In this document: positions 45,279 through 54,118 of the stretch, piece after piece | Numbering within the stretch: the stretch's first letter is position 1 | Layout of the letters: the number at the start of each line of letters is the position of its first letter | From: Mucilaginibacter tundrae | GTDB taxonomy: Bacteria; Bacteroidota; Bacteroidia; Sphingobacteriales; Sphingobacteriaceae | Reading direction: 5' to 3' | Assembly: GCF_013408825.1 (NCBI RefSeq) | Contig: NZ_JACCBZ010000005.1 | Span: 124,001 to 188,000, forward strand | DNA length: 64,000 bases | Translations under genes and position numbers: made by a program | Notes under the pieces: model-generated | Told to the model about the DNA's origin: nothing | Databases searched by the model: none | Seen by the model: only the letters and a program-made list of their open reading frames with translations

Positions 45279-47396
45279 CTACCAGGTCACTCCAATATTT
45301 TGAAACATAAACGCCCATTTATCAGCCTGTTCATTAATTACTTGGGCCGTTGATTTACCTGCGCCATGGCCTGCTTTGGTCTCGATGCGAATAAGTACTG
45401 GTGCCGGGCCTTGCTGATCTTCCTGCAAGCGTGCCGCGAACTTGAAGGAGTGGGCAGGCACTACACGGTCGTCATGATCGCCGGTAGTTATCATGACCGC
45501 CGGATAATTACCCGGTTTTAAAGCATGGTATGGCGAATATTTGTACAGGTATTCAAACATCTCCTGCGAATCTTCAGCCGTACCGTAATCATAGCTCCAG
45601 CCTGCACCTGCAGTAAATTTGTTATAGCGAAGCATATCCAATACGCCAACTGCCGGGAAGGCCACCTTAAATAGGTCGGGGCGTTGGGTAATCATCGCGC
45701 CGATCAGCAATCCGCCGTTTGAACCACCTGAAATTGCCAGGTAATCTTTAGAAGTATATTTATGTTTAATAAGGTATTCCGCGGCAGCGATAAAGTCGTC
45801 AAATACATTTTGTTTTTTAAGTTTAGTGCCTTGCTTGTGCCATTTTTCGCCGTACTCGCCGCCACCGCGCAGGTTAGCAACGGCGTAAATGCCGCCATGC
45901 TCCAATAGTATAATATTCGACGTACTAAAGGCAGGCGTGAGGCTCACCCCAAAGCCACCGTAGGCATACAATAACAATGGATTTTTACCATTTAATACAG
46001 TGCCTTTTTTGTAGGTAATGATCATCGGGATTTTGGTGCCATCTTTTGATGGATAAAAAACCTGTTCAGACTGATACTGCTCCGGATCGAATTTTACGCC
46101 AGATTTTTTGTATAGGGTTGATTGTCCGCTCGCGATATCATATTTAAATATAGTAGATGGATAAACATAATTGGTGAAGGTATAGTACACTTCCTTTTCT
46201 TCGATTTTAGCGCCAAAGCCGCTAGCCGTACCAACTGATGGCAGTGCAATAGTACGTTCCAGCTTGCCATCCATATTATATTGCTCAACCAATGATGTGG
46301 CGTCTTTTAAATACTCCGCGAATATTTTGCCGCCGCCGGTTGTAGCTGTTAACACATTTTTAGTTTGGGGGATAAAGTCCTTCCAATAAATAGATTTTGG
46401 CGAAGACGCATCAACCGTAACTAATTTATAATATGGCGAATACAGGTTGGTTAATATATAAAGTTTGCTGCCCTGGTTGCATATAACGCTATTCTCGTTA
46501 TCAAAATTATCAACCACATTAACAATTTGGCTGCCTGGTTTGATCAGATCTTGAAAATAGAGATCGTTGCCCGTGGTCGTATTCGCGGTGGTAATCACTA
46601 AAAAACGTTCGTCTTCTGTTAAGTAAGCACCAATATAGCGGCGCGGGGTCGCGTCGCCACCAAAAATAAGTTTATCTGTACTTTGCGGGGTTCGTAATTT
46701 ATGATAGAATAGTTTGTGATGATCGGTCATACCAGAAAGCTGGCTACCCTCTTTAGGCTTGTCATAACTGCTGTAGTAAAAACCATCGTTGCCATGCCAG
46801 GCTATGCCGCTGAATTTTATATCCGTTAGTGTGTCACCAACAGGGCTTTTATCCGCAGTATTAATAACGATGACCTTGCGCCAGTCGGAACCGCCTTCAG
46901 ATAACTGGTAGGCGGCCATACTGCCATCCTTGGTAAAATCAATACCCTGCATGGATGTTGTACCGTCTTTAGAGAATGTATTAGGATCTAAAAACATTTC
47001 CGGTGCGCCATCGCCTAACTGGCGGTATAAAACAGCCTGGCTTTGCAAGCCATCATTCTTATAAAAATAAGTGTAATTACCTTCTTTAAATGGCGCGCTG
47101 TATTTTTCGTAGTTCCACAAAGTTTCCAGTTGCTTGCGGATGGCTTCGCGGTAAGGAATGTGCGAAAGATAGTTTTCAGTTACTTTATTCTCGGCTATAA
47201 CCCATTCTTTGGTGTCTTCGGCGCGGTCATCTTCTAACCAACGGTAGGGGTCAGGCACCTGGGTGCCGAAATAGGTGTCAACGGTATCAACTTTTTTAGT
47301 ATGTGGGTATGGAAGATTTTTTATATTCATTTGTTGGGCGTACAGGTGGCTGCAAATTAAAAATGCGGGTGCAAATAAAAAGGCAGTTTTCTTCAT
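45279..47396 (-). CDS. Prolyl oligopeptidase (S9A)
   Basis: 705 residues with a signal peptide (to LYAQQ), so periplasmic. N-terminal seven-bladed propeller and a C-terminal alpha/beta-hydrolase domain: YAYGGFGVSLTPAF, NLRGGGEYGEKWHKQG, AISGGSNGGLLIGA (Ser), DHDDRVVPAHS (Asp) and KAGHGAGKS (His). Cleaves after proline in short peptides. Convergent with the small RiPP-like gene 123 bp away; S9 enzymes can act on lasso peptides elsewhere, but there is no proof of a link here. Confidence 0.95.
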   Translation of the reverse strand: MKKTAFLFAPAFLICSHLYAQQMNIKNLPYPHTKKVDTVDTYFGTQVPDPYRWLEDDRAEDTKEWVIAENKVTENYLSHIPYREAIRKQLETLWNYEKYSAPFKEGNYTYFYKNDGLQSQAVLYRQLGDGAPEMFLDPNTFSKDGTTSMQGIDFTKDGSMAAYQLSEGGSDWRKVIVINTADKSPVGDTLTDIKFSGIAWHGNDGFYYSSYDKPKEGSQLSGMTDHHKLFYHKLRTPQSTDKLIFGGDATPRRYIGAYLTEDERFLVITTANTTTGNDLYFQDLIKPGSQIVNVVDNFDNENSVICNQGSKLYILTNLYSPYYKLVTVDASSPKSIYWKDFIPQTKNVLTATTGGGKIFAEYLKDATSLVEQYNMDGKLERTIALPSVGTASGFGAKIEEKEVYYTFTNYVYPSTIFKYDIASGQSTLYKKSGVKFDPEQYQSEQVFYPSKDGTKIPMIITYKKGTVLNGKNPLLLYAYGGFGVSLTPAFSTSNIILLEHGGIYAVANLRGGGEYGEKWHKQGTKLKKQNVFDDFIAAAEYLIKHKYTSKDYLAISGGSNGGLLIGAMITQRPDLFKVAFPAVGVLDMLRYNKFTAGAGWSYDYGTAEDSQEMFEYLYKYSPYHALKPGNYPAVMITTGDHDDRVVPAHSFKFAARLQEDQQGPAPVLIRIETKAGHGAGKSTAQVINEQADKWAFMFQNIGVTW

Positions 47397-47611
47397 TTTT
47401 GTTTATTTAATAGGAAGATAAAGATAATAAATAGTTATGTGTTGCAAATTGTGTGTATATACTTTAATGTCACCAATGTGTTGTAATAATATATAAATTA
47501 ACCTCTAACGAAATAAATATTCGTATAATATGTAATTAATACTATCATAATAAATAAACTAAACCTTTTTGATTTATAGTTGTCATACTCCCAAACAACA
47601 ATATACTATTT

Positions 47612-48124
47612 ATGAAAAAGTTAATTCTTACAGCAGTAATATTAATAAGCTGCTTAACATTCAAAAATGCCAATGCACAATTACATTTTAGCGTAGGGGT
47701 AAACATTGGTGCCCAGCCAGAGTGGGGCCCAGTTGGTTATGATCACGCTGATTATTATTACATACCCGATGTAGGTGCTTACTATGATGTTAACGCGCAT
47801 CAATATATTTATTTGGAAAACAACGTATGGGTACATCGCCCTTACCTGGCAGACAGGTATCGTAACTATGATCTATATCATGGCTACAAAGTGGTAGTTA
47901 ATGGCCGCAATCCATGGATGCATGATAATGTATACCGCACCCGTTATGCAGGTTATAGAGGACGCCATGACCAAGTTGTAATCCGTGATAGCCATGATAA
48001 TCGTTATGCAAATCACTGGCATGGTGATGATGGTCACGGTGCTGGTAATTGGGGACATGGTGACCATGGACATGATGGCGGCGATCGCGGTCATGATGGC
48101 GGTGACCATGGACACGATCACTAA
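47612..48124 (+). CDS. Secreted protein with His/Asp/Gly-rich tail
   Basis: 170 residues. Signal peptide to ANAQ. Residues about 25-130 are Tyr/Arg/Asn-rich with a DYYYIPDVGAYYDVNAHQYI segment like other small Bacteroidota envelope proteins. From about residue 135 the tail is built from HGDxGHD-type repeats, a likely metal-binding segment. No enzyme motif. A terminator follows directly. Confidence 0.78.
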   Translation: MKKLILTAVILISCLTFKNANAQLHFSVGVNIGAQPEWGPVGYDHADYYYIPDVGAYYDVNAHQYIYLENNVWVHRPYLADRYRNYDLYHGYKVVVNGRNPWMHDNVYRTRYAGYRGRHDQVVIRDSHDNRYANHWHGDDGHGAGNWGHGDHGHDGGDRGHDGGDHGHDH

Positions 48125-48149
48125 TATTTAGATATCATCTATTTAATAG

Positions 48150-48180
48150 AAAGGCTTTCCAAATTTGGAAGGCCTTTTTT
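48150..48180 (+). terminator. Rho-independent terminator
   Basis: 11-bp stem 48150-48160/48167-48177 with one wobble pair and a T run. Confidence 0.85.
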
Positions 48181-48239
48181 GATGAGATTAAATCAAACAT
48201 CAGTTGTGTTGTGCTGCAGCGTTGATGCTGTTTTTAATA

Positions 48240-48247
48240 TATATTTG
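48240..48247 (+). promoter_or_regulatory. -7 promoter box of the membrane-protein gene
   Basis: TATATTTG ending 4 nt before ATG 48252. Confidence 0.5.
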
Positions 48248-48251
48248 CCGC

Positions 48252-48731
48252 ATGGAATTGGAAGAAAACAACGTGCCCGAAGAGTCGGGTAATGATTACG
48301 TTGAAATTTATTCGAAAAGAGCGATATTTTGGTTTGCGGTACTAGCTTCTCCTATTTTTGGCGGCGTTTTATTGGCCTATAATTTAAAGGCTGCCGGGTA
48401 TAAAAAGGCACTTTACATAGTAGGTATTTTTTCGGTATTGTATACGGTTATTTGTAACGTTGCCATTTATCAATATGTAGTGATAAATAAAATTAACCTT
48501 AATGATTTTAGAACTACTAATGTTGACCCCCATTTTATAACCTTCGGATTTATGTCCATGGGATTAAGGTTAATCGGAGGATTCATTTTTACGCAATACT
48601 TTTTTCGCAAATATTTTCCTGAGGATGATTATTATCCAAAAAGTATTTTTACTGCTTTATTTGCCACAATACTCGTTAAAATGATACTGGCTTATATAGC
48701 TGCCTTATTTCAATTAGAAATTATTTTTTAA
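48252..48731 (+). CDS. Small integral membrane protein, unknown function
   Basis: 159 residues from ATG 48252; the longer reading from 48204 would begin upstream of the promoter. Four hydrophobic segments (FWFAVLASPIFGGVLLAY, ALYIVGIFSVLYTVIC, FGFMSMGLRLIGGFIF, ILVKMILAYIAALFQL) and an acidic N-terminus (ELEENNVPEESG). No family recognised. lpxH begins 22 bp later, so the two probably share a transcript. Confidence 0.75.
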   Translation: MELEENNVPEESGNDYVEIYSKRAIFWFAVLASPIFGGVLLAYNLKAAGYKKALYIVGIFSVLYTVICNVAIYQYVVINKINLNDFRTTNVDPHFITFGFMSMGLRLIGGFIFTQYFFRKYFPEDDYYPKSIFTALFATILVKMILAYIAALFQLEIIF

Positions 48732-48753
48732 TCATTAACTCTCTGCTTCGATA

Positions 48754-49500
48754 ATGGCCGAACGCACTAAACTTTATTTCGCTTCTGACGTACATTTAGG
48801 GAGTGGTACATACGCCGCAAGTCGCGAGCGTGAAGACAGGTTGGTGCGATGGTTGGATATGATTAAAACGGATGCTGCCGAAGTGTTTTTAATGGGCGAT
48901 CTGTTTGATTTTTGGTTTGAGTATAAAACGGTTGTACCGAAAGGATATATCCGATTATTGGGCAAACTGGCGGAGTTAAGTGATGCTGGGATCAAGATAT
49001 ACTTTTTTAAAGGCAACCACGATATGTGGATGTTTAATTATTTTGAAAAGGAACTTGGCGCAACCGTGGTAAGTGACGAATTGGTAATAGAGCGTAACGG
49101 GAAAAAGTTTTTCCTTCATCACGGTGATGGTTTAGGGCCGGGGGATAGCATGTACAAGGTGCTTAAGAAGTTTTTCCGTAGCCGCTTGTGCCAATGGCTT
49201 TTCGCCCGTATCCATCCAAATTTAGGTATAGGAATAGCCAATTACTGGTCGCAGCATAGCCGCGTTGCCGGTGCAAAGGACAAAGAGAAAATTGATACCC
49301 AACAAGAATGGCTGGTAATATATTGCCGCGAAGTTTTGCATAAAACTTTTTACGATTACATGGTATTTGGCCATCGCCATATGCCATTGGATATTGCGCT
49401 CGACAAAAAAAGCCGCTACATTAATTTGGGTGAATGGATTTATTACAGTTCTTATGCTGTGTTTGATGGGGAAGATATTAAGCTGGAATACTTTACTTAG
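48754..49500 (+). CDS. lpxH: UDP-2,3-diacylglucosamine diphosphatase-like phosphoesterase
   Basis: 248 residues. Calcineurin-like phosphoesterase with LpxH layout: ASDVHLGSGTYA, FLMGDLFDFWFEY, FFKGNHDMWM, FLHHGDGLGPGDSMY, HSRVAG and VFGHRHMPLD. LpxH hydrolyses UDP-2,3-diacylglucosamine to lipid X in lipid A synthesis at the inner membrane. The FDFWFEY segment and the HGDGLGPGD loop favour LpxH over other phosphoesterases. Confidence 0.88.
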   Translation: MAERTKLYFASDVHLGSGTYAASREREDRLVRWLDMIKTDAAEVFLMGDLFDFWFEYKTVVPKGYIRLLGKLAELSDAGIKIYFFKGNHDMWMFNYFEKELGATVVSDELVIERNGKKFFLHHGDGLGPGDSMYKVLKKFFRSRLCQWLFARIHPNLGIGIANYWSQHSRVAGAKDKEKIDTQQEWLVIYCREVLHKTFYDYMVFGHRHMPLDIALDKKSRYINLGEWIYYSSYAVFDGEDIKLEYFT

Positions 49501-49585
49501 CTGACTAGATCTGCATATCTATATCTCAAAAATGTGGTTCATATCTATTTACAATCAAGTGAATTAAAATCTGCCTAAAAAGTCG

Positions 49586-49593
49586 TAATTTTG
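49586..49593 (+). promoter_or_regulatory. -7 promoter box of prfA
   Basis: TAATTTTG, exact TAnnTTTG, giving a leader of about 75 nt; no clear -33 box. Confidence 0.4.
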
Positions 49594-49674
49594 TGGGCTT
49601 TTTAAACAAAGCAATAACCTACGCTGCTGGAACTATATAACTGGCAACGGGTTAATTATTTTTCAAAAAATTAT

Positions 49675-50748
49675 ATGTTAGAAAAATTAGAAGCGATATT
49701 TCAACGTTGGAAAAACGTTGAAGCAGAATTAAGCAGCCCTGATGCCATGGCTGACATGAAACGCTTTGCCCAATTAAATAAAGAATATAAAGATTTGGCC
49801 AAGATTGTTGATGAGTATAATATTTACCGCAACATCATGAGCAATATCGACAGCAATAAAGAAATTTTAGCTACTGAAAAGGACGAAGAGTTCCGAGAAA
49901 TGGCTAAAGGTGAATTGGACGAGCTATTGGTAAAACGCGACGAAATGGAAGAAGTTATCCGTTTAATGTTGATCCCGAAAGATCCGGAAGATTCTAAAAA
50001 CGCCATTGTGGAAATTCGTGGTGGTACAGGTGGTGATGAGGCGGCGCTTTTTGCAGGCGACCTTTACCGTATGTACATGCGTTTCTGCGAAAAACGTGGC
50101 TGGAAAACTGAACTGGTGGATTATACCGAAGGCACATCAGGTGGTTACAAAGAAATTGTATTCAAGATCATCGCCGAAGATGCTTACGGTACTTTAAAAT
50201 ATGAATCAGGAGTGCACCGTGTGCAACGTGTGCCTGATACCGAAACACAGGGCCGTGTACATACTTCGGCAGCAACCGTTGTGGTATTGCCTGAGGTTGA
50301 TGAATTTGATATAGATTTGCAGGTTAGCGATATCCGTAAGGATTTATTCTGCGCGTCGGGCCCGGGCGGTCAGTCGGTAAATACAACCTACTCGGCAGTA
50401 CGTTTAACCCACTTACCAACAGGTATTGTGGCACAATGCCAGGATCAAAAATCTCAGCTTAAAAACTACGATAAAGCATTACAGGTGTTACGTTCACGTG
50501 TTTACGAAATGGAGCTGCAGAAGCACTTGGAAGAAACATCCAAAAAACGTAAAACTATGGTTTCAACCGGTGACCGGTCGGCTAAGGTACGTACCTATAA
50601 TTACCCACAGGGCCGTTTAACCGAGCACCGTATTGGTTTAACAATATACAACTTACCGGGCGTAATGAATGGTGACATCCTTGAAATAATGGAAGCACTT
50701 CAATTTGCCGAGAACGCCGAAAAACTAAAAGAAGGTACAGTAGCGTAA
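49675..50748 (+). CDS. prfA: Peptide chain release factor 1
   Basis: 357 residues. Recognises UAA/UAG. Domain order: N-terminal helices, [13 protein letters not shown] (P-x-T stop-codon motif), and [19 protein letters not shown] with the catalytic GGQ. Class assignment rests on P-x-T rather than SPF, as opposed to prfB at 36.1 kb. Not adjacent to the methylase prmC. Followed by a word-repeat hairpin. Confidence 0.97.
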   Translation: MLEKLEAIFQRWKNVEAELSSPDAMADMKRFAQLNKEYKDLAKIVDEYNIYRNIMSNIDSNKEILATEKDEEFREMAKGELDELLVKRDEMEEVIRLMLIPKDPEDSKNAIVEIRGGTGGDEAALFAGDLYRMYMRFCEKRGWKTELVDYTEGTSGGYKEIVFKIIAEDAYGTLKYESGVHRVQRVPDTETQGRVHTSAATVVVLPEVDEFDIDLQVSDIRKDLFCASGPGGQSVNTTYSAVRLTHLPTGIVAQCQDQKSQLKNYDKALQVLRSRVYEMELQKHLEETSKKRKTMVSTGDRSAKVRTYNYPQGRLTEHRIGLTIYNLPGVMNGDILEIMEALQFAENAEKLKEGTVA

Positions 50749-50750
50749 TT

Positions 50751-50848
50751 GATTTGCAGATATGCAAGTGTGCGGATGTTCAGATGAAAACTTCATCTTG
50801 CACATCCGCATTTTAGTTTGAATAATTTACATCATCTGCACATCAAAA
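50751..50848. repeat. Short-word repeat, TGTGCAAAT family (copy 4, hairpin)
   Basis: GATTTGCAGATATGCAAGTG and TGTGCGGATGTTCAGATG face TCTTGCACATCCGCA and ATCATCTGCACATC. It uses the same words as the three copies at 11-13 kb. The rest of 50849-51038 shows nothing clear. Confidence 0.65.
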
Positions 50849-51038
50849 CATCTTCCAATTGTCACATTGCTGCTAAGAAAAGCGTTCGAATCTGTTTTCA
50901 TCTCAATTTCATAAAGCCATATTACTTTAGTATATAATATTAGAAATAATATGTAATTGCCAGTAAACTAATGGTAATTGATATGGTCTGATAGGAAGTG
51001 GAGAGGGTTTATTGATAACGGATATTTAATTTATTACT

Positions 51039-51971
51039 ATGCTGACAGTAAAAACCATTAAGAGCAATTCAAATATTTTCAGGCGTGCAATATGGCTGAT
51101 GGGCAACCAGTTTGAGATCAGTATTGTAGCAAATGATGTGATGTGGGCTGAGGAGCGTATTGCTAATGCCATTAATGAAATTAATCGTGTTGAAAAGTTA
51201 CTGAGCGCTTTTTCTGATAGCAGCAATGTTACCGAGATCAATCGTAATGCAGGTATACAGCCCGTAAAAGTTAATGCCGAAATTTTTTGGTTGATAGAGC
51301 GCGCCATCAAAATATCTGAACTTACCTATGGCGCATTTGATATAACGTATTTTTCAGGTGATAAAGAATTAATAACCGCGAATAATAAAGCCACTAAAAA
51401 GCTCAGCACATTTGGTAACTACCAAAGTGTAGTGCTTGATGATAAGGCAATGACGGTTTTTTTGAAAGAAGAAGGCATGCGCATCAGCTTTGCCGCAAAC
51501 AGTAAAGGCTACGCTGCTGATAGGGCAAAATATATTTTACAAACACAGGGCGTAAGCAGCGGTGTTATTAACGCTGGTGGCGACTTATTAACCTGGGGCT
51601 TGCAGCCTGATAAGCAGCCATGGACTGTTGCCGCAGCTGACCCGGAATTGCAAAACGTGGCTTATGCTGACTTGAACATCAGTAATATGTGTATCGCGAC
51701 GGCTGTTAACAGTAATGAAAATGTCGCTGTCGCCAATAAAAATGCTATCAAAAAAATCAACCCTAAAAAAGGTTTCCCGGTTAGTGGTATTGTTAGTATG
51801 AGTGTTGTTAGCCCAAGTGCCGAACTATCAGGTGCTATGGCAAACCCTATGATTACTATTGGTATAAACGCAGGCTTATATCTGGTTAATAAATTAAACC
51901 AGATAGGTTGTGTGATTATTGATGACCATCAACGTATTTATACTTCAAAAGGCATTTCCATAACGGAATAG
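51039..51971 (+). CDS. ApbE-like FAD:protein FMN transferase, Mg site altered
   Basis: 310 residues, no signal peptide. Fold marks: LMGNQFEISIV (usual MGT), VEKLLSAFSDSSNVTEINRN, FAANSKGYAADRAKYIL and VINAGGDLLTWG. The C-terminal block that normally reads D-A-x2-T and supplies two Mg ligands reads ELSGAMANPM, with Asp and Thr replaced by Gly and Asn. ApbE attaches FMN to Ser/Thr of target proteins; this copy may be inactive or use another metal geometry. 207 bp separate it from the next gene. Confidence 0.82.
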   Translation: MLTVKTIKSNSNIFRRAIWLMGNQFEISIVANDVMWAEERIANAINEINRVEKLLSAFSDSSNVTEINRNAGIQPVKVNAEIFWLIERAIKISELTYGAFDITYFSGDKELITANNKATKKLSTFGNYQSVVLDDKAMTVFLKEEGMRISFAANSKGYAADRAKYILQTQGVSSGVINAGGDLLTWGLQPDKQPWTVAAADPELQNVAYADLNISNMCIATAVNSNENVAVANKNAIKKINPKKGFPVSGIVSMSVVSPSAELSGAMANPMITIGINAGLYLVNKLNQIGCVIIDDHQRIYTSKGISITE

Positions 51972-52178
51972 TTTTTTCGTTGTATTTTGCCAAATTAGCT
52001 GTGCTGAAATTTGTTAATGCAGATTTGGAAGGTCTTATGGGGCTTGATTCATTTGTGCAGAATATTGGCGATAATTAGCCCGTTAAGCACCCTGTTTAAT
52101 TAAATATTGCCATATCCCCTATGGCAGTAGTTTATAAAATTATAAATTTAACATATTTTTAAGTTTTCCTCCTTCTGA

Positions 52179-52523
52179 ATGATAAAGTGGTTTGCGTATA
52201 TTGTCCTGTTGTTGATCATGACGCCCGGTTTATCATCAGCCAAAAAAAGAGCCACTTCCTGTGCTGTTTTTTATAATGGCATTCCGTTATTGTTACCCGG
52301 TAACGCGTTGATTGACACCACTTCATCGAAAAACACTAAACATCAACAAGACGCGGACGATAAAAAGAAGATTAAGGAAATAGCAAAAGCCAGGCGACAA
52401 CCCAAGCCCGAAAAGATTGTTATAGATGATGCCCCAGCTGTTAAAAAGCCGAAGCCAAAACGACAACGCCGGCCCGAAGGGTTGGAGCAACCTCCTGAAA
52501 TTCCGAGAAGAAATGATAATTAG
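52179..52523 (+). CDS. Small secreted basic, Pro/Lys-rich protein
   Basis: 114 residues. Signal peptide (residues 1-21, ending LSSAK); then a Cys-containing beta segment and, from about residue 50, a highly charged Lys/Arg/Pro-rich tail (KKPKPKRQRRPEGLEQPPE). No domain recognised. It heads a probable four-gene operon: the barrel gene starts 20 bp downstream. Confidence 0.68.
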   Translation: MIKWFAYIVLLLIMTPGLSSAKKRATSCAVFYNGIPLLLPGNALIDTTSSKNTKHQQDADDKKKIKEIAKARRQPKPEKIVIDDAPAVKKPKPKRQRRPEGLEQPPEIPRRNDN

Positions 52524-52543
52524 TAATTAAATAAAGCTAAGAA

Positions 52544-53425
52544 ATGAGATATATATGCGTTTTGCTTTTTTTGTTAACTACCGTAACTGCTAATGCGGAT
52601 GTATCAAAGCTGCGCTTTATTTTAGCCGATACGCCGCACAAAGCTGCCGATACCGATTCGGTTGTTCGCAAACAATCATTAATAATAGGTGCTAATTATA
52701 GCAGCGACGTAATGTTTTTTGGTCGTACAGGCCCTATAAAATATCCTGACGTATCAACCGATGTTATTTACAATGCTAAAAACGGCATTTTCGTTTATGG
52801 CTCCGGGCTTAAGGTACTAGGTTATGGCCAGCTATATGACGAAATTGACGTAGGTGCTGGTTACCTGTATAAATACACCAAGGATTTTGGCGGGTCTGCC
52901 AGTCTTACACATTTCTTCTTCAACTCTAACGCGCACGTTATTAAGTCGGGATCGTCAAATGATATTAACTGGAATAATGCCTACGATTGGGGAATTATGA
53001 AATCGGGGGTTACGTTTGATTATCTTTTTGGTAAATCACATGACTATTTTGTAACACTGAATACTTCCCATCATTTTGAATCTAATTTTAGCATTTTTGA
53101 TGATAAGGACTACTTGACCGTTACCCCGGGGGTGAGCGTTATTTTAGGAACTCAGAATTTTGTACAGAGATACTCGCTTGATTATGATTATAGGCAGGAA
53201 GCCAATAATATATTTGAGAATGAGCCCAACGAGCAGCATATGGCACAATTAAATGGTATGTTTAACGTATTAAATTACAGCTTTAAAGTGCCTATAGCTT
53301 ATAACAGGCCACACTATACTATTGAGTTTTCCTATAAATACTCTATACCGGTAAACGTGGAGGGAGCTTTAATGAATACTAAGGAGTCATTTTATAATTT
53401 AACATTTTATTATGTTTTTTACTAA
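52544..53425 (+). CDS. Putative outer-membrane beta-barrel protein
   Basis: 293 residues. Signal peptide to TANADV; the rest consists of amphipathic beta strands with Tyr/Phe girdles, ending with a C-terminal strand FYNLTFYYVFY, typical of outer-membrane insertion. No named family. Its gene is 6 bp before the response regulator, so it is probably co-expressed with, or regulated by, the two-component pair. Confidence 0.75.
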   Translation: MRYICVLLFLLTTVTANADVSKLRFILADTPHKAADTDSVVRKQSLIIGANYSSDVMFFGRTGPIKYPDVSTDVIYNAKNGIFVYGSGLKVLGYGQLYDEIDVGAGYLYKYTKDFGGSASLTHFFFNSNAHVIKSGSSNDINWNNAYDWGIMKSGVTFDYLFGKSHDYFVTLNTSHHFESNFSIFDDKDYLTVTPGVSVILGTQNFVQRYSLDYDYRQEANNIFENEPNEQHMAQLNGMFNVLNYSFKVPIAYNRPHYTIEFSYKYSIPVNVEGALMNTKESFYNLTFYYVFY

Positions 53426-53431
53426 AACCAC

Positions 53432-54115
53432 ATGAATGTTTTAATTATTGAGGATGAAAAGGCGCTCGCTAAAGAGCTTGAAATATTTTTAACCAACTAC
53501 AATTATGTATGTGAGGTTTGCTACGATGGCACATCTGCATCAGAGCGTGTGGCGGTTAATTTATATGATTTTATATTGATAGATCTCGGGTTGCCGGATT
53601 ATGAGGGGCTCGATTTGCTAAAGGAAGCAAAAGCGAGCAATCCGGATGCTGCTTATATTATTTTAACCGCTCGTGCCGAAATTTATGATCGCATAAAGGG
53701 GTTAGATATGGGTGCCGATGATTATTTGGCTAAACCATTCTCGTTACTTGAATTACAAAGCCGTATGCAGGCTATTACCCGACGCAAATTTGGGCTTAAA
53801 AACAATATTGTTGAGTTGGGCGAATTTCAAGTGAACCTTACCGACAGGATCATCACTCATAATGACATTGAAATATCGGCTGTTACCAAAAAGGAGTTCG
53901 ACCTAATCGCTTATTTGATCTTACATAAAAACCGCACAGTAACCCGTAACCAGTTAAGCGAGCATATTTGGGGAAGTATTATAAATGATGATTACGACTC
54001 AAATTATATTGACGCGCACATCAAAAACATCCGGAAGAAATTAAATGCATTCGGCCCGCCGGATTGGTTGGAAACGGTACGTGGTTTAGGCTACAAGGTG
54101 AAAATTAACGCATAG
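53432..54115 (+). CDS. OmpR-family response regulator
   Basis: 227 residues. Receiver domain with acidic pair Glu7-Asp8, phosphoacceptor Asp51 (FILIDLGLPDYEG) and GADDYLAKPF (Lys); C-terminal winged-helix DNA-binding domain (KEFDLIAYLILHKNRTVTRN, VRGLGYKVKI). Paired with the histidine kinase 3 bp downstream. Confidence 0.95.
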   Translation: MNVLIIEDEKALAKELEIFLTNYNYVCEVCYDGTSASERVAVNLYDFILIDLGLPDYEGLDLLKEAKASNPDAAYIILTARAEIYDRIKGLDMGADDYLAKPFSLLELQSRMQAITRRKFGLKNNIVELGEFQVNLTDRIITHNDIEISAVTKKEFDLIAYLILHKNRTVTRNQLSEHIWGSIINDDYDSNYIDAHIKNIRKKLNAFGPPDWLETVRGLGYKVKINA

Positions 54116-54118
54116 CAT

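Noticed and set aside
44988..47396. A complete lasso-peptide cluster formed by the 55-residue peptide and the S9 peptidase
   Set aside because: No cyclase, RRE or leader peptidase gene is present, and the S9 protein is a normal secreted prolyl oligopeptidase.
47873..48121. Minus-strand frame opposite the His-rich tail
   Set aside because: Ile/Met/Thr repeats are the direct mirror of the HGD codons; no independent support.
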